A stretch of DNA of 58,049 nucleotides from Paenibacillus plantarum (GTDB lineage: Bacteria > Bacillota > Bacilli > Paenibacillales > NBRC-103111), in NCBI RefSeq assembly GCF_013141695.1, contig NZ_WHNY01000015.1, positions 1 through 58,049 of the forward strand, read 5' to 3'. Positions 1 through 9,200 of this stretch are shown here, piece by piece. Position numbers and translations under genes: made by a program. Positions within the stretch are counted from its first letter, which is position 1. Every line of letters starts with the position of its first letter. Under the pieces are notes generated by a model, which saw nothing but the letters and a program-made list of their open reading frames with translations, had not been told where the DNA came from and did not search any database.

Positions 1-130
1 AGTACATCTAATTCTCTCGATTCTGTGGATTTCGGTGTTTTTGACTGAAAATAGCTGTACTTTTTACAGTTATTTCAAATAAAGTGAAGAATACTATGAA
101 ATTAGCTACATATTTTCCATCTATTTACCT
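1..130. repeat. Intergenic repeat family A, copy 1
   Basis: AT-rich non-coding DNA made of short related units, for example ATAGCTGTACTTTTTACAG at about 52-70 and a TTAGCTACATATTTTCCATC variant at about 101-120. The first unit is a small hairpin (CTGTA/TACAG). The same kind of unit occurs near 35.24-35.43, 47.25-47.44 and 54.53-54.72 kb, always outside genes. The copy may continue beyond the left window edge. Confidence 0.6.
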
Positions 131-148
131 TTAGTGGACCGCCTAGGC

Positions 149-271
149 TGGGTTGGGCTTGGGCTTGGGCTTGGGCTTGGGGTTGGGGTTGGGCTTAGGC
201 TCGGGCTCGGGCTCGGGCTCGGGCTTAGGCTCGAGTTCAGGCTTAGTCTCGGGGCTGGGTTCGGGGGCGGG
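149..271. repeat. G-rich hexanucleotide tandem repeat
   Basis: About twenty imperfect copies of GGGCTT, GGGCTC or GGGGTT lie in tandem on the + strand. Read on the minus strand, one frame gives a Pro-Lys then Pro-Glu dipeptide run that begins inside the terminator of the neighbouring gene and has no ribosome-binding site, so it is treated as a repeat and not a gene. The GGG runs with 3-nt loops from about 150 to 200 could form a G-quadruplex. Confidence 0.7.
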
Positions 272-320
272 TGTACTATAGGCGGCGTTGCGGTGAATTA
301 ACACATCCACCAAACACAAA

Positions 321-360
321 AAGCTGTTTCCAAGTAGATTTCTCAACTTGGAAACAGCTT
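321..360 (-). terminator. Rho-independent terminator of the yhaM-like gene
   Basis: A perfect 14-bp inverted repeat, AAGCTGTTTCCAAG with CTTGGAAACAGCTT, sits 7 bases past the stop codon. On the minus strand it is followed by a T-rich tract. Confidence 0.85.
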
Positions 361-367
361 TCCCCTA

Positions 368-1324
368 TTACAGCTTCAAGCGATACATCGCTTTGTTTTC
401 CAACCCGCGGATCATCGGCGTCCAAGAATCGGACTCCGGTGTGACAAGCAGCGTGTCCTCGACCATTTGCAGCTTCGCATCCATCGAATCGATGTAATGT
501 AGAGCGACTGCCTCCGGTAACTGCGGCAGGACTGGACTTCCCCACTCCGGCAAGTTGTGGTGGGAAAGGACAATATGTTGCAATCCTATAACGAGGTCGG
601 ATTGAAGATCTAATCCAAGGTGCAGAGCAGCCTCCGTAATCCAGTTGGACGCCATGGAGATGTGACCCAGCAGCTTCCCTTGCACGCTATAGTCGGAAAC
701 GATACCGAGCTGCGCGATCATTTCTTCTGGCTTTGCAATATCATGAAGGATGATGCCCGCTTTGATCAAGTCTGCATTAAGAAATGGACGCTGTTTGCAA
801 ACAAACTCACCAAGCTCCAGCATACGTACGATATGATACGCTAGCCCTGCGAAATAAGCATGATGATGCGTCTTCGCGGCTGGATAATGGTCCAACTTGT
901 CCCCAACCTTCGCCACGCAAAACGAAACGATAGACCGTATCGTTGGATTCGCAATACTCGCCAACACGCCATTAATCGTATGAATCAAATCGGCTGGACT
1001 AATCGGTGCTGAGCGGATAAAATCAGTGATTTGCACGCCATCTTCCGGCAATGCTTTGCGAATTTTCCCAATCTTCACTTGCAAACGTTCGCGGTACAAT
1101 TGAACAAGTCCCTGCACCTTCACTAAGGTCATTGGGAAAAAGGTCTCTTTATCCGCAGCGCTGACGTCCCACATTTTGGCGGATACTTGTCCGCTCGCAT
1201 CACAGAGTACAATATCCATGAAATCTTTGGCAGGTGTTGTATTGGTTTGTTTGACTTCCAGCTCTTTTATTAAGTAGAAACCTGTAAATTCATCTGGCGC
1301 TTGTAAATGTTTAATTAATGTCAT
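368..1324 (-). CDS. yhaM: 3'-5' exoribonuclease, YhaM family (OB-fold + HD domain)
   Basis: Predicted 318-residue cytoplasmic exoribonuclease that trims RNA, and possibly single-stranded DNA, from the 3' end. The N-terminal part (about 12-90) is an OB-type nucleic-acid-binding fold. The HD phosphohydrolase part follows, with a His-rich stretch near 153-164 and the metal-binding His-Asp pair at 194-195 in LHDIAK. The length fits the Bacillus YhaM family. The ATG at 1324 is chosen over an upstream in-frame start because GGAGG lies 8 nt before it. It is monocistronic and ends in a strong terminator. The family call is firm; the physiological RNA targets are not known from sequence. Confidence 0.9.
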   Translation of the reverse strand: MTLIKHLQAPDEFTGFYLIKELEVKQTNTTPAKDFMDIVLCDASGQVSAKMWDVSAADKETFFPMTLVKVQGLVQLYRERLQVKIGKIRKALPEDGVQITDFIRSAPISPADLIHTINGVLASIANPTIRSIVSFCVAKVGDKLDHYPAAKTHHHAYFAGLAYHIVRMLELGEFVCKQRPFLNADLIKAGIILHDIAKPEEMIAQLGIVSDYSVQGKLLGHISMASNWITEAALHLGLDLQSDLVIGLQHIVLSHHNLPEWGSPVLPQLPEAVALHYIDSMDAKLQMVEDTLLVTPESDSWTPMIRGLENKAMYRLKL

Positions 1325-1463
1325 GTGTGTGCCTCCAATAATCAATAGGAACATTATACTACGAAATGCTCCTAGTTGATTAGTGGTAACCTAGAAATTT
1401 ATGTTTTATCTGTTTCATCATCTACTGCGAAACACAAGGCTTAAGGCGCCTATATTTAACCTT

Positions 1464-1907
1464 TCACATGACATACTCACGAAAAACCTCATTCAGATAC
1501 ACATACTTGCTCGTTGGATATTTGAATCCTAGGAAAAAGCCAGAGAAATCAATCTGAACAGAAACAAGTCTTCGACTCGTCACTGTGCTTCGTATCACAT
1601 GATTCAATAGGGTCTCATTCTGCGTATTGATTGCCTTCACGATCAACGCCGCGTAACTCGGATTGCAAATTATTTCCCGATATAGGGGAATGACTGCCTT
1701 CGCAATCGCACGATTAATCGTGGAACTGAATGTGAACTGCACTTGACCTGGACGAATCGTCGTCCCATTCGTGATCACAAGAAGCGGTTTCGGCAACGGC
1801 AAATCGACGAACCACCCCACGCCATTCGACGCCAATGCCGATAGTGGCTCTGATCCGATGACGGAGCGAAGCAGCTTATTCATGCGTGCAATATCAGTCT
1901 CCCGCAC
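1464..1907 (-). CDS. Hypothetical protein, possibly 5'-truncated
   Basis: A 147-codon reading frame that I do not recognise. The translation has ordinary globular composition (FVDLPLPKPLLVIT, FSGFFLGFKYP) and no clear signal peptide or membrane helix. The start is doubtful: the GTG at 1907 has only a weak purine stretch before it. The frame stays open for another 14 codons upstream (including GTYSIQWAKAV) up to a stop at 1950-1952, with no ATG, GTG or TTG there. That pattern suggests a protein that has lost its natural N-terminus. It lies just downstream of the fic terminator. Whether it is expressed cannot be told. Confidence 0.45.
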   Translation of the reverse strand: MRETDIARMNKLLRSVIGSEPLSALASNGVGWFVDLPLPKPLLVITNGTTIRPGQVQFTFSSTINRAIAKAVIPLYREIICNPSYAALIVKAINTQNETLLNHVIRSTVTSRRLVSVQIDFSGFFLGFKYPTSKYVYLNEVFREYVM

Positions 1908-1990
1908 AGCCTTCGCCCATTGGATGGAGTACGTACCCTTTAGAGTAGACTATTTCTCATGGCGGGGGATGGTGCGGGCTTATGCCGATA

Positions 1991-2029
1991 CAAAAAAGTC
2001 TGCTAGAGCTTAGGCTCAGGCAGACTTTC
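1991..2029 (-). terminator. Terminator of the fic gene (short relative of repeat family D)
   Basis: AAAGTCTGC pairs with GCAGACTTT around a 16-nt loop, followed on the minus strand by a T run. The outer stem matches the 54-bp terminator repeats at 5.93, 13.12 and 21.65 kb, but the inner stem is different. Confidence 0.75.
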
Positions 2030-2034
2030 AAACA

Positions 2035-2760
2035 TTAAATTAACTTTAAGTAAAAATCAAAAGTTTGATTCAAAATATTAGAAACAAGCTGAATAAATGG
2101 CTCATTATTCCCAGTGGTATGTGCCTCATCAAGCGCCGCGTAGTAGTCTGCTCTTCCTTCTTTTTCTATCACGATAGGAGGATAGCCATGTTTCATCAAT
2201 TCAAAATTCAACAATAATCTGGCCGTCCTGCCATTACCATCGATAAACGGGTGGATTTTCACAAAATCTGCATGAACCATAGCTGCTTTCGAAATGGGAT
2301 GTAGTTGTTGCCCCTCATCCTGATACCAAGTAATAAACTGCTCCATCTGGGATGGAACTTGTAAGGCATCAGGAGGAATATGCCTAGCACCACTGATAAG
2401 CACATTTTCCTTTCTGTAAATGCCTGCATCCTCATCATGAATCCCTTTCAGTATTAATCGGTGAATGCTTTTTATTTGCCACTCCGATAAAGGTTCTTGC
2501 CTCCCAACAATCTCTTCGACATAGACAATAGCTTCCTTATGATTAATAACCTCCAAATGCTCATGAATTGTTTTTCCGCCAATTGTAATTCCTTCGAGAG
2601 CTACTTTCGTTTCTGATAAAGTAAGTGTATTCCCTTCTATTGCATTGGAATGATACGTCCAGTTTACAATAAGATGCTCTCTAATACTTTTTAAGGTATG
2701 GGGAGGAAAGGGCCTTTTCTGATCTAAAAGTTTCTTTTTTTCATCAATTCGTTCAAACAA
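2035..2760 (-). CDS. Fic family protein (putative protein AMPylator)
   Basis: A 241-residue Fic-domain protein. The catalytic motif HPFIDGNGRTAR is complete at 170-181, with the general-base His170. An N-terminal inhibitory-type motif S-N-A-I-E-G-N lies at 38-44; in the family such a Glu blocks productive ATP binding, so the enzyme is probably self-restrained (class II type). Most such proteins transfer AMP from ATP to a hydroxyl side chain of a target protein. The start is TTG, supported by GGAGGG 6 nt upstream. No separate antitoxin gene is next to it, as expected when inhibition is built in. The target is unknown. Confidence 0.9.
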   Translation of the reverse strand: MFERIDEKKKLLDQKRPFPPHTLKSIREHLIVNWTYHSNAIEGNTLTLSETKVALEGITIGGKTIHEHLEVINHKEAIVYVEEIVGRQEPLSEWQIKSIHRLILKGIHDEDAGIYRKENVLISGARHIPPDALQVPSQMEQFITWYQDEGQQLHPISKAAMVHADFVKIHPFIDGNGRTARLLLNFELMKHGYPPIVIEKEGRADYYAALDEAHTTGNNEPFIQLVSNILNQTFDFYLKLI

Positions 2761-2847
2761 GGGGTTCCCTCCTCAGTCGGTACACGTTACTAGATATATA
2801 ATACTATCATTATAACCGATCGGGACCTTTCCAACCATTTCCCCTAC

Positions 2848-4719
2848 TCATAAACGCCTCACAATTACCTCGTCACGAGACTCATTCCAATCCCACTGAT
2901 AGCCTAGTTCTTCCGCAAGTTTCGCCCAGCTTACAAGCACGAAATTGTTCAGCACTTGCACCTCTGCCGAGGGAATCGTTCCATTCCTTCCCATAAACGT
3001 GTACTGAATGTGTTTATTTTCTTCATCATACGTAGCATCACCTTGGCCTAGCTTCTCGAACGTTTGACTCAGTGGCACCCAGGGGATACCTCCAATGACA
3101 ATGGGCTTGATCCCGTTGTAAGTGATAGCTTGACCTTCAAGTCTGATTCGGATAAAAGGCAAATGATGCGCGATTTTATTGCCTTTCAGCAATGTAATTC
3201 TTCCATTGTCCAACTCTGCTCGCTCCGCCTCTGAGAGATGAGTAATTTTGTCCTTCGCTACTTGGTCATACAGCTTGATTTGATAAGTCTGCTCCATCCG
3301 CTTATGTAGGCGAGCGATTTCCTCGGGTGTCGTCGACTTCAGGCTTCTCCCTTGCATCTGCGCCATCAATACGCCTATGCTCTCTCCAGCCATTGCCCCG
3401 TTCGGCTGAATTCTTGCACTTCCGTAAGCCACAGCGGTTGCACCAACCAGCTTCCCCGCAGTCACGACATTGTCGTAATTATGGAGCAAATAGCTTCGCA
3501 GAGGCATGCCATATTTATCTGGACGCCCAATAGCTAGTCCCTCCCGATTGGAGCGTGAGCCTTGAATATCCATGAAATACCCGCCTACACTGACATTATC
3601 CCAGAACATCCTTCCGCTCATTAAATCCGATGCCTGAAGCACATATTCTGTTGGATAATGGTTAAACTCACGGACGTAGAGTTCGTTCGGCTCTCCACCT
3701 AGTTCCAACTTCTCGAAGCCAGCCATATGTTCACGAAGATGATCGCGTATGAAAGGCATTTCTTCTTTCGCGAGCTTCATCCCTCGTTCAATTGTTTCCT
3801 CCCGGCTTGGATCAATGCCGTATACCTGAAGCGCGTTAATCATAATCTCCCCATTACCTTGATTAAGAATATTCAACCCTCGGAGATTAAGCTCGTTCTT
3901 GTTGTGTAGTTCATAGGCTGACACGATTGGCGGAAACCCATAAGCGATGTGCGAGTTCACATAGCTTTCGGGTCCGAATGTATGAGCACGCTCGATCTTC
4001 GTCATTTTCCAAAACTGAGTTTGAAACTTGTCCCAATCGACTCCCTTAAACTTCATCATGTACGTGCCACTCATATATTCGCGTTCCTTGCTCCCATATA
4101 GCGCTTCCAAACCTGGAAGCGGTTGCACATCGAGCTTTCGAACCAACTCAGCGTCATCCGAATTATCAACAAGATAAGAAGGCTTTACCATTCGCTTTTT
4201 CCCATCACCGTCTTGATAAGCGAGTGAAATGACTTTATTGCCTGTCACTTTCAAGTCTTCAAGTACGATATTTTTCTCAACGGGGATGCCTTCAATAAGT
4301 TTGTGAAAATAATGGGCAAAATCCGTTTTCGTACGGATACTTCCTTGTGTGTACTGTTGGAAAAGCTCCTTCATGCCGCCTTGCATGAGAGGAGTGCCTT
4401 CATCATCGTAGGTTCCATCGAGATAGAGCATCTCACCTTGAATGAGTTGCCCGCCTAATCGGCCTTTCGTTTCGAGGATTAATACGTCGAGACCTTCCTT
4501 CTTTGCTTTTTGAGCAAGATACATGCCTTCTAGTTCTGTTCCCATGACAACCACATCTGGCTGAAAGGTCGAATGCGTATGTAGGGTAAATCCCCCATCA
4601 CTGTCTCGAAGCAGTCCGAAGTAGCCTAACACTCCGCCAGCTATCGTAATAAGTACGAGAATACCGAAAATCAATGTCGATTTCATATTAGTAACTAGCC
4701 AATTTTTCAAGAAGTTCAT
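2848..4719 (-). CDS. Membrane-anchored FAD-dependent oxidoreductase with C-terminal stalk-like domain
   Basis: A 623-residue protein. One hydrophobic helix at about 12-36 probably anchors it with the enzyme outside the cell. The FAD-binding Rossmann start follows (DVVVMG...EGMYLAQKA, then ILETKGRLGGQ), typical of the FAD_oxidored family. The usual GxGxxG is altered, since the second Gly is Glu (GTELEG). The last ~95 residues (from about QAITYNG to the end) resemble the copper-amine-oxidase N-terminal-like 'stalk' domain common in Paenibacillus exoproteins. The ATG at 4719 is preferred to the overlapping GTG. Substrate unknown; it is not evidently in an operon. Confidence 0.75.
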   Translation of the reverse strand: MNFLKNWLVTNMKSTLIFGILVLITIAGGVLGYFGLLRDSDGGFTLHTHSTFQPDVVVMGTELEGMYLAQKAKKEGLDVLILETKGRLGGQLIQGEMLYLDGTYDDEGTPLMQGGMKELFQQYTQGSIRTKTDFAHYFHKLIEGIPVEKNIVLEDLKVTGNKVISLAYQDGDGKKRMVKPSYLVDNSDDAELVRKLDVQPLPGLEALYGSKEREYMSGTYMMKFKGVDWDKFQTQFWKMTKIERAHTFGPESYVNSHIAYGFPPIVSAYELHNKNELNLRGLNILNQGNGEIMINALQVYGIDPSREETIERGMKLAKEEMPFIRDHLREHMAGFEKLELGGEPNELYVREFNHYPTEYVLQASDLMSGRMFWDNVSVGGYFMDIQGSRSNREGLAIGRPDKYGMPLRSYLLHNYDNVVTAGKLVGATAVAYGSARIQPNGAMAGESIGVLMAQMQGRSLKSTTPEEIARLHKRMEQTYQIKLYDQVAKDKITHLSEAERAELDNGRITLLKGNKIAHHLPFIRIRLEGQAITYNGIKPIVIGGIPWVPLSQTFEKLGQGDATYDEENKHIQYTFMGRNGTIPSAEVQVLNNFVLVSWAKLAEELGYQWDWNESRDEVIVRRL

Positions 4720-4986
4720 CACCCTGCTGCATCGAATAAGTACTTTCCCTTATTGTATGCATAATACTGAAAAAAACCAACAGGAAAATGAGCAAAAAGG
4801 ACCATCCGAATTCGCAACGAAATTGAGATGATCCATTATTAATGTCACTATTTCCTGTTCCGAAACCTTAATTCAGAGGTTGAGTTCATTGAGTTGACTT
4901 TGAACACGTATCTGGCCAAGAGGAATTGGAGGTTGTTTACGACTGAACGTGTATCTGGGATAGCCTAATCATCCAGTAAAAGCGCG

Positions 4987-5820
4987 TTACTTCACAGCCA
5001 TTTTAGCGGCTGCTTCTTCGGCGAATTGAACTCGCAATTGATCTTTGCGCTCTTCGCGCTCTTGCGGCTTCATACGGGGACACGTATAGCAATATTGCCC
5101 GCCTTCCGTTCGGTAGTACATACAGCAGGCCGTCTTCAGCTTAATTTTCGTGTCGGGCTCGCCGGGATAACCAGGGTAATCCACAGTCACAACCTTGGCA
5201 TACAAAGGATTCCGAAGTCGGCCGAATACTTCACCTTTCAACCCCTTCGTTACAAATATATGGTCCTCAGCATAACGAGCATGCCACTCTTCTGATGTAT
5301 TCACTTGTTTCCATTGTTCGAAAATAAAACGAAGGCGCATCGGTATGATTTTCCACAAATGATGAATATCCATCTCTGCGGCAACAGCGATTGCTTCGAC
5401 AATTGGCCGAATAGTCCCAGCATACCAATGGGATAAGTGTTCTTCACGCCATTCGTTTCTAAGTCCGCACTGTGGACCGCTAAGCTTTTTTAATTCTTGA
5501 AGCACAATACGGAACTCAATGACCCCCTTCTCACTTCGATACAATTGCAGCGCCCATAACTCTGGAGACAGATCAAATAATTCATCATGCGTAACCATAT
5601 ACTGCATCGCCGCATTCAGACCTCCGAGACGGTTGATCAAATAAGTTCCAGCAGCGGCGGGTTCCAGCGCTTTCATCAATGGCGAGTATGCAGCTAAGAG
5701 CTCTTGCATCCCTTTTTCCGTTAAAAGTAGCTGTCCTGCCATCGTAAAAAGCGGGTCTGGATGGGACTCCATCCTAACTCCGTAATTATCCGCTATATAA
5801 GCCTGAACCGATGTGCTCAT
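4987..5820 (-). CDS. FhuF-like siderophore-iron reductase (2Fe-2S)
   Basis: A 277-residue protein that fits the FhuF / IucA-IucC C-terminal-like reductase family, which releases iron from ferric siderophores in the cytoplasm. The defining feature is the C-terminal cysteine set C232-C233, C244 and C247 (CC-x10-C-x2-C), which in FhuF binds a [2Fe-2S] cluster. The N-terminal two thirds is helical and divergent. The start ATG has AAGGAG 8-9 nt upstream. No siderophore transporter or synthetase is adjacent and I could not see a clear Fur box, so control by iron is likely from family knowledge only. Confidence 0.8.
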   Translation of the reverse strand: MSTSVQAYIADNYGVRMESHPDPLFTMAGQLLLTEKGMQELLAAYSPLMKALEPAAAGTYLINRLGGLNAAMQYMVTHDELFDLSPELWALQLYRSEKGVIEFRIVLQELKKLSGPQCGLRNEWREEHLSHWYAGTIRPIVEAIAVAAEMDIHHLWKIIPMRLRFIFEQWKQVNTSEEWHARYAEDHIFVTKGLKGEVFGRLRNPLYAKVVTVDYPGYPGEPDTKIKLKTACCMYYRTEGGQYCYTCPRMKPQEREERKDQLRVQFAEEAAAKMAVK

Positions 5821-5931
5821 AATTCTCTCTCCTTGTCGTTAGCGTATTTCACCCAGCTAGAATTCTCTTAGGAACTAGTATATCATTTCCTTCCAATTTT
5901 GAAGACTCCGATGTTCTCAAAATCGCAGTAA

Positions 5932-5985
5932 AAAAAAGTCTGCCTGTTCTCCGATGCATGGTTGCAGGAGATTAGACAGACTTTT
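5932..5985. terminator. Terminator repeat family D, copy 1
   Basis: Long hairpin with outer arms AAAAGTCTG / CAGACTTTT and an inner stem around a GCATGG-containing loop. It lies between the fhuF-like start and the end of the SMC operon, so on the minus strand it can end jetC transcription about 310 nt past the stop codon. Nearly the same sequence occurs at 13123-13177 and 21650-21704. Confidence 0.7.
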
Positions 5986-6009
5986 GTGGGTTAATGGGTC
6001 ATTTATTTG

Positions 6010-6240
6010 TCGCCAGGAAGTAAAGCCAACTCAGTGTTTAACGGACGCAGGGAACGTTAGTAAGCGACAAAGTAGCCATTACAAATTCTAACGGACAACA
6101 TGACCGTTACTCCCCTGCTTAGGGCACAATTTTGCCTCCAAAACAGTAAATAACGTCGTTGGTGTCCGTTACACGAGGAAACTGTCTGCTTTATTAAAAA
6201 TAGCGTCGCTCGTGTCCATTAAACGGGGAACATACTATTA
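6010..6240. repeat. Intergenic repeat cluster C (AACGGACA type)
   Basis: The 312-nt non-coding stretch before the SMC operon's end contains at least four related units in both orientations: TAACGGACGCAGGGAACG (6036), TAACGGACAACATGACCG, and the reverse units ATAACGTCGTTGGTGTCCG and ATAGCGTCGCTCGTGTCC. The common core is a C/GGGAC-type box about 6 nt from CGACGCTATT. No gene is visible here. Confidence 0.55.
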
Positions 6241-6297
6241 TTGTTAGGTACGTAATACAGCATATACTCGCGCTTGGTTCACGAAGTAAAGCCCACC

Positions 6298-9200
6298 CTA
6301 AATAAATAACTCCATCTGCTTAACGTCCCCTAATCTTTCTAACGAAATCGGCGCATGATCGCGGAAATAAGCTTGATTAATTTCCTTTTCCTTGGTCATA
6401 ACCAGCTTGCTGCCATTGGCTGCGTGTCTGAGCCTACAACTAAAGACAACTGGGAAATAGTCCTTGAGGAATTTGCCTTCCGCATGCGCAGTCAGTGCGA
6501 TGATCTGGAAACCAAGCTGCTCAGCGATAAAAAATACAGGACTTAACACATGGTCACTCGATGCCTTCCCAAAGGGATTGTCGAGAATCACGGTGCGGTG
6601 CCGCTTCATGTTCGCTTGAATATGCTGACGCTTCTCTGCGACATAGTTGAGCAGACCTAAGAATAACGTCATATTTTTGCTCCATTTTTCCCCGCCAGAC
6701 CAATTATTAGACTGTTCCCATGAGAAGGAAGCCTTCGTTACGTTATTCTCATTGGTTACTTTACGGCACGATACTTTCATGACTTTTTCTTGCAGAACAA
6801 TCTGCAGAAGCTGCTTGGTATCCAGCCATTTTTCAAGTTCTTTGCGAACCGTTGATTTCACTTCTTGATCGTTATCATCACGGTAATGACCTTTTTCTAG
6901 TTCGGTCAACACCCATTCCAGATGTTTACGCAGATGATCCTTCGCCTCAAGTTCATCCCATTCAGGAATGAGAAAGGAGAAAATATGCTTCCACTGATCC
7001 TCGACTTTAACTCTCGTTTTATTCGGAATATCACGTAGTTCAGACGCGATCAGCTTCAAATGGCTGTGCACATGAATGATATACTGTTCAAGTTGCTGAT
7101 TGTGTGTGCGCATCGTCTCTTCAGCAACGTGGTTGACACGTTCAATTCGGCTGTGCATTTTGTGCTGAAATTGCGTCAGCTCCTGATAGTTGTCTTTTTT
7201 CTCGACGCCTTGCTCAGCCATTTCTCTCATTTTGACATCCTTAATTTGTTTCCGGCAAAAATCAATAAAATGGAGTCTGGCCTTCTTCACAGACGTCTCT
7301 TCAGCTTCTAGTTCTTTCATCAAGGCCGTTAGCGACGTTACAGATTGCCGCACCCCTTTCATTCTGTCATACGGGAACTCTGATTTCTGCTCCTGCGTGA
7401 TAATAGCTGCCTGAATGAGTGGATTTTCAAAACCGTGCAAGATTTTGTATTGATTTAAGAAATCAATCACGTCTCCGATTTTACTTAATTGCGACTGAAT
7501 TTGCGTATATTGCTGCTGTAAGCCTGATTTCTGCTGTTGTAAACGTGTATCCTCACTTTGGACGTGTGCATCCACTACACTCAGCGACTCTGTAAAAGTC
7601 ATAGGCTGCTCACCCGCATGCATATCCCTATACTGCTCAATCAGCAATGTAATCCTCGTTGCTAGTTCATTATAATGTTTATCGACTCGCCCCAATTCTT
7701 CCTTATCGCGAGCCAACCGTGATTCGTGATCCTTGAGCTCTGCCATTAACTGCGACATCTGATCTTCACCCGTCACAGAGAAGGCAAGCTCCTCATTCAA
7801 ACGCAAGTCCGCTTGTTCCAAGCGAAGCTTGCTCATCTCCCGTTCCAACGTTGTTCTGCTCGCTTGGGCATGCTTCAACTCCGTTTCAAGCTGCTGGCGC
7901 CCTTGGGAGATATGATTAAGCTTGAGATGTAAATCTTTTCTTTCTGTTTTCAACCATTCTAAGCTATGATTCGCTGCAATGGGCTGCACATCCACCAATT
8001 CGATATACAGATCTTGACGTTGAAGACTCGCTTTCTCCGTTTTCACAACGTTCATTCTGCCCTTCACGGATTCACTCTGTATCTTCGCTTGCTCCATCGA
8101 GCGCCGCCTGCCCTCCAGCTTTTGTTGCTGATCATCAGACTGCTCGATAAGCTGGTCGATGGCTCCGTTCAACGTCACGATTTCTTTGCCCAGCTCGACG
8201 TATTTACTCCCTTTTTCAATTCGCTGCCCGAGCTGAACCATTTCCACTTTTTGTTCGTCCAAGACGGCATTATGTTGTAGGATTGTCTGCTCTACCAAGC
8301 GTATGGATTGCCTGATGGCATCCTCTTGACCCTCTAGTTCACGCACAGCTTCGCGTGTAAGCCCTACTAGCCGTTCCATGTCTTGTACGACCTCAAGCGG
8401 GTATGCCAACAGGAATCGGCTAAAAGAGGCTTGAAGTTCAGAAGTACGCTGCAGATCGCTTTCCTTTTCTTTGCGCGCTGTCCGAACCTCTTCTCCTCTC
8501 AAGGAGATGATTTGTTTCCAGTTGACGAATTCCGTATCCTCCACATTATCACGCCAATGCTGTGGCTCCACCCACGCACTATCTTCCGTGGCTACCGGTG
8601 TATCACTACCCACCAGACGTGCCGCTTCCTGTGAAGAAATCACTTGAATCGGGAACTGCATATCTTCCGCATATTGCCGCAGCTTGTTTGTGACTAACGC
8701 AACCTCGCCTTCGGTCGTAATTAACGTCACTGACCAGAGAGGGTGAGTCATCGCTCGCTCGGTTAACTTCAAACTCTGCAAATATTGAATGCCTGTCTCC
8801 AATAAATCGAACTGATTTCTCCACTTATCCACCAAACCCGCCACATACACGTCCGCAAAAAAAGTAGGCTGGGAGCTATAATCATCGATATAACGGAAAG
8901 CAAGGCGCTCTTTCAACAAGTAAGCTTCTTTCTCGAGCAGCTGCTTTTCCATATCTTCTTTAAGCCGTTCTTCTATCGAACTCTGCTTCTCATAAACAGT
9001 CGAGAGTCTTCCCCATGAAGACCTATACGAAGCGATTTCGTCAAGGATAGATTCATGCACTTTTTTAAATGCATCGAGACTCTGCTCAGAATTGGCACGT
9101 TCCACATAAGCGATCTTGAGGCTTTCACTCACCCCCAGCAACTGTCTCTCGCTTTCCACTTTACCGAATGCCAAATCTTTGTTCTTCTGCACCAGCTGAA

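Noticed and set aside
143..346. Minus-strand 67-codon frame with Pro-Lys/Pro-Glu repeats
   Set aside because: It begins inside the yhaM terminator hairpin, has no ribosome-binding site and is explained by the hexanucleotide repeat.
5821..5900. Fur box before the fhuF-like gene
   Set aside because: Only a weak ATGATAT-like segment is present; it does not match the 19-bp Fur pattern well enough.
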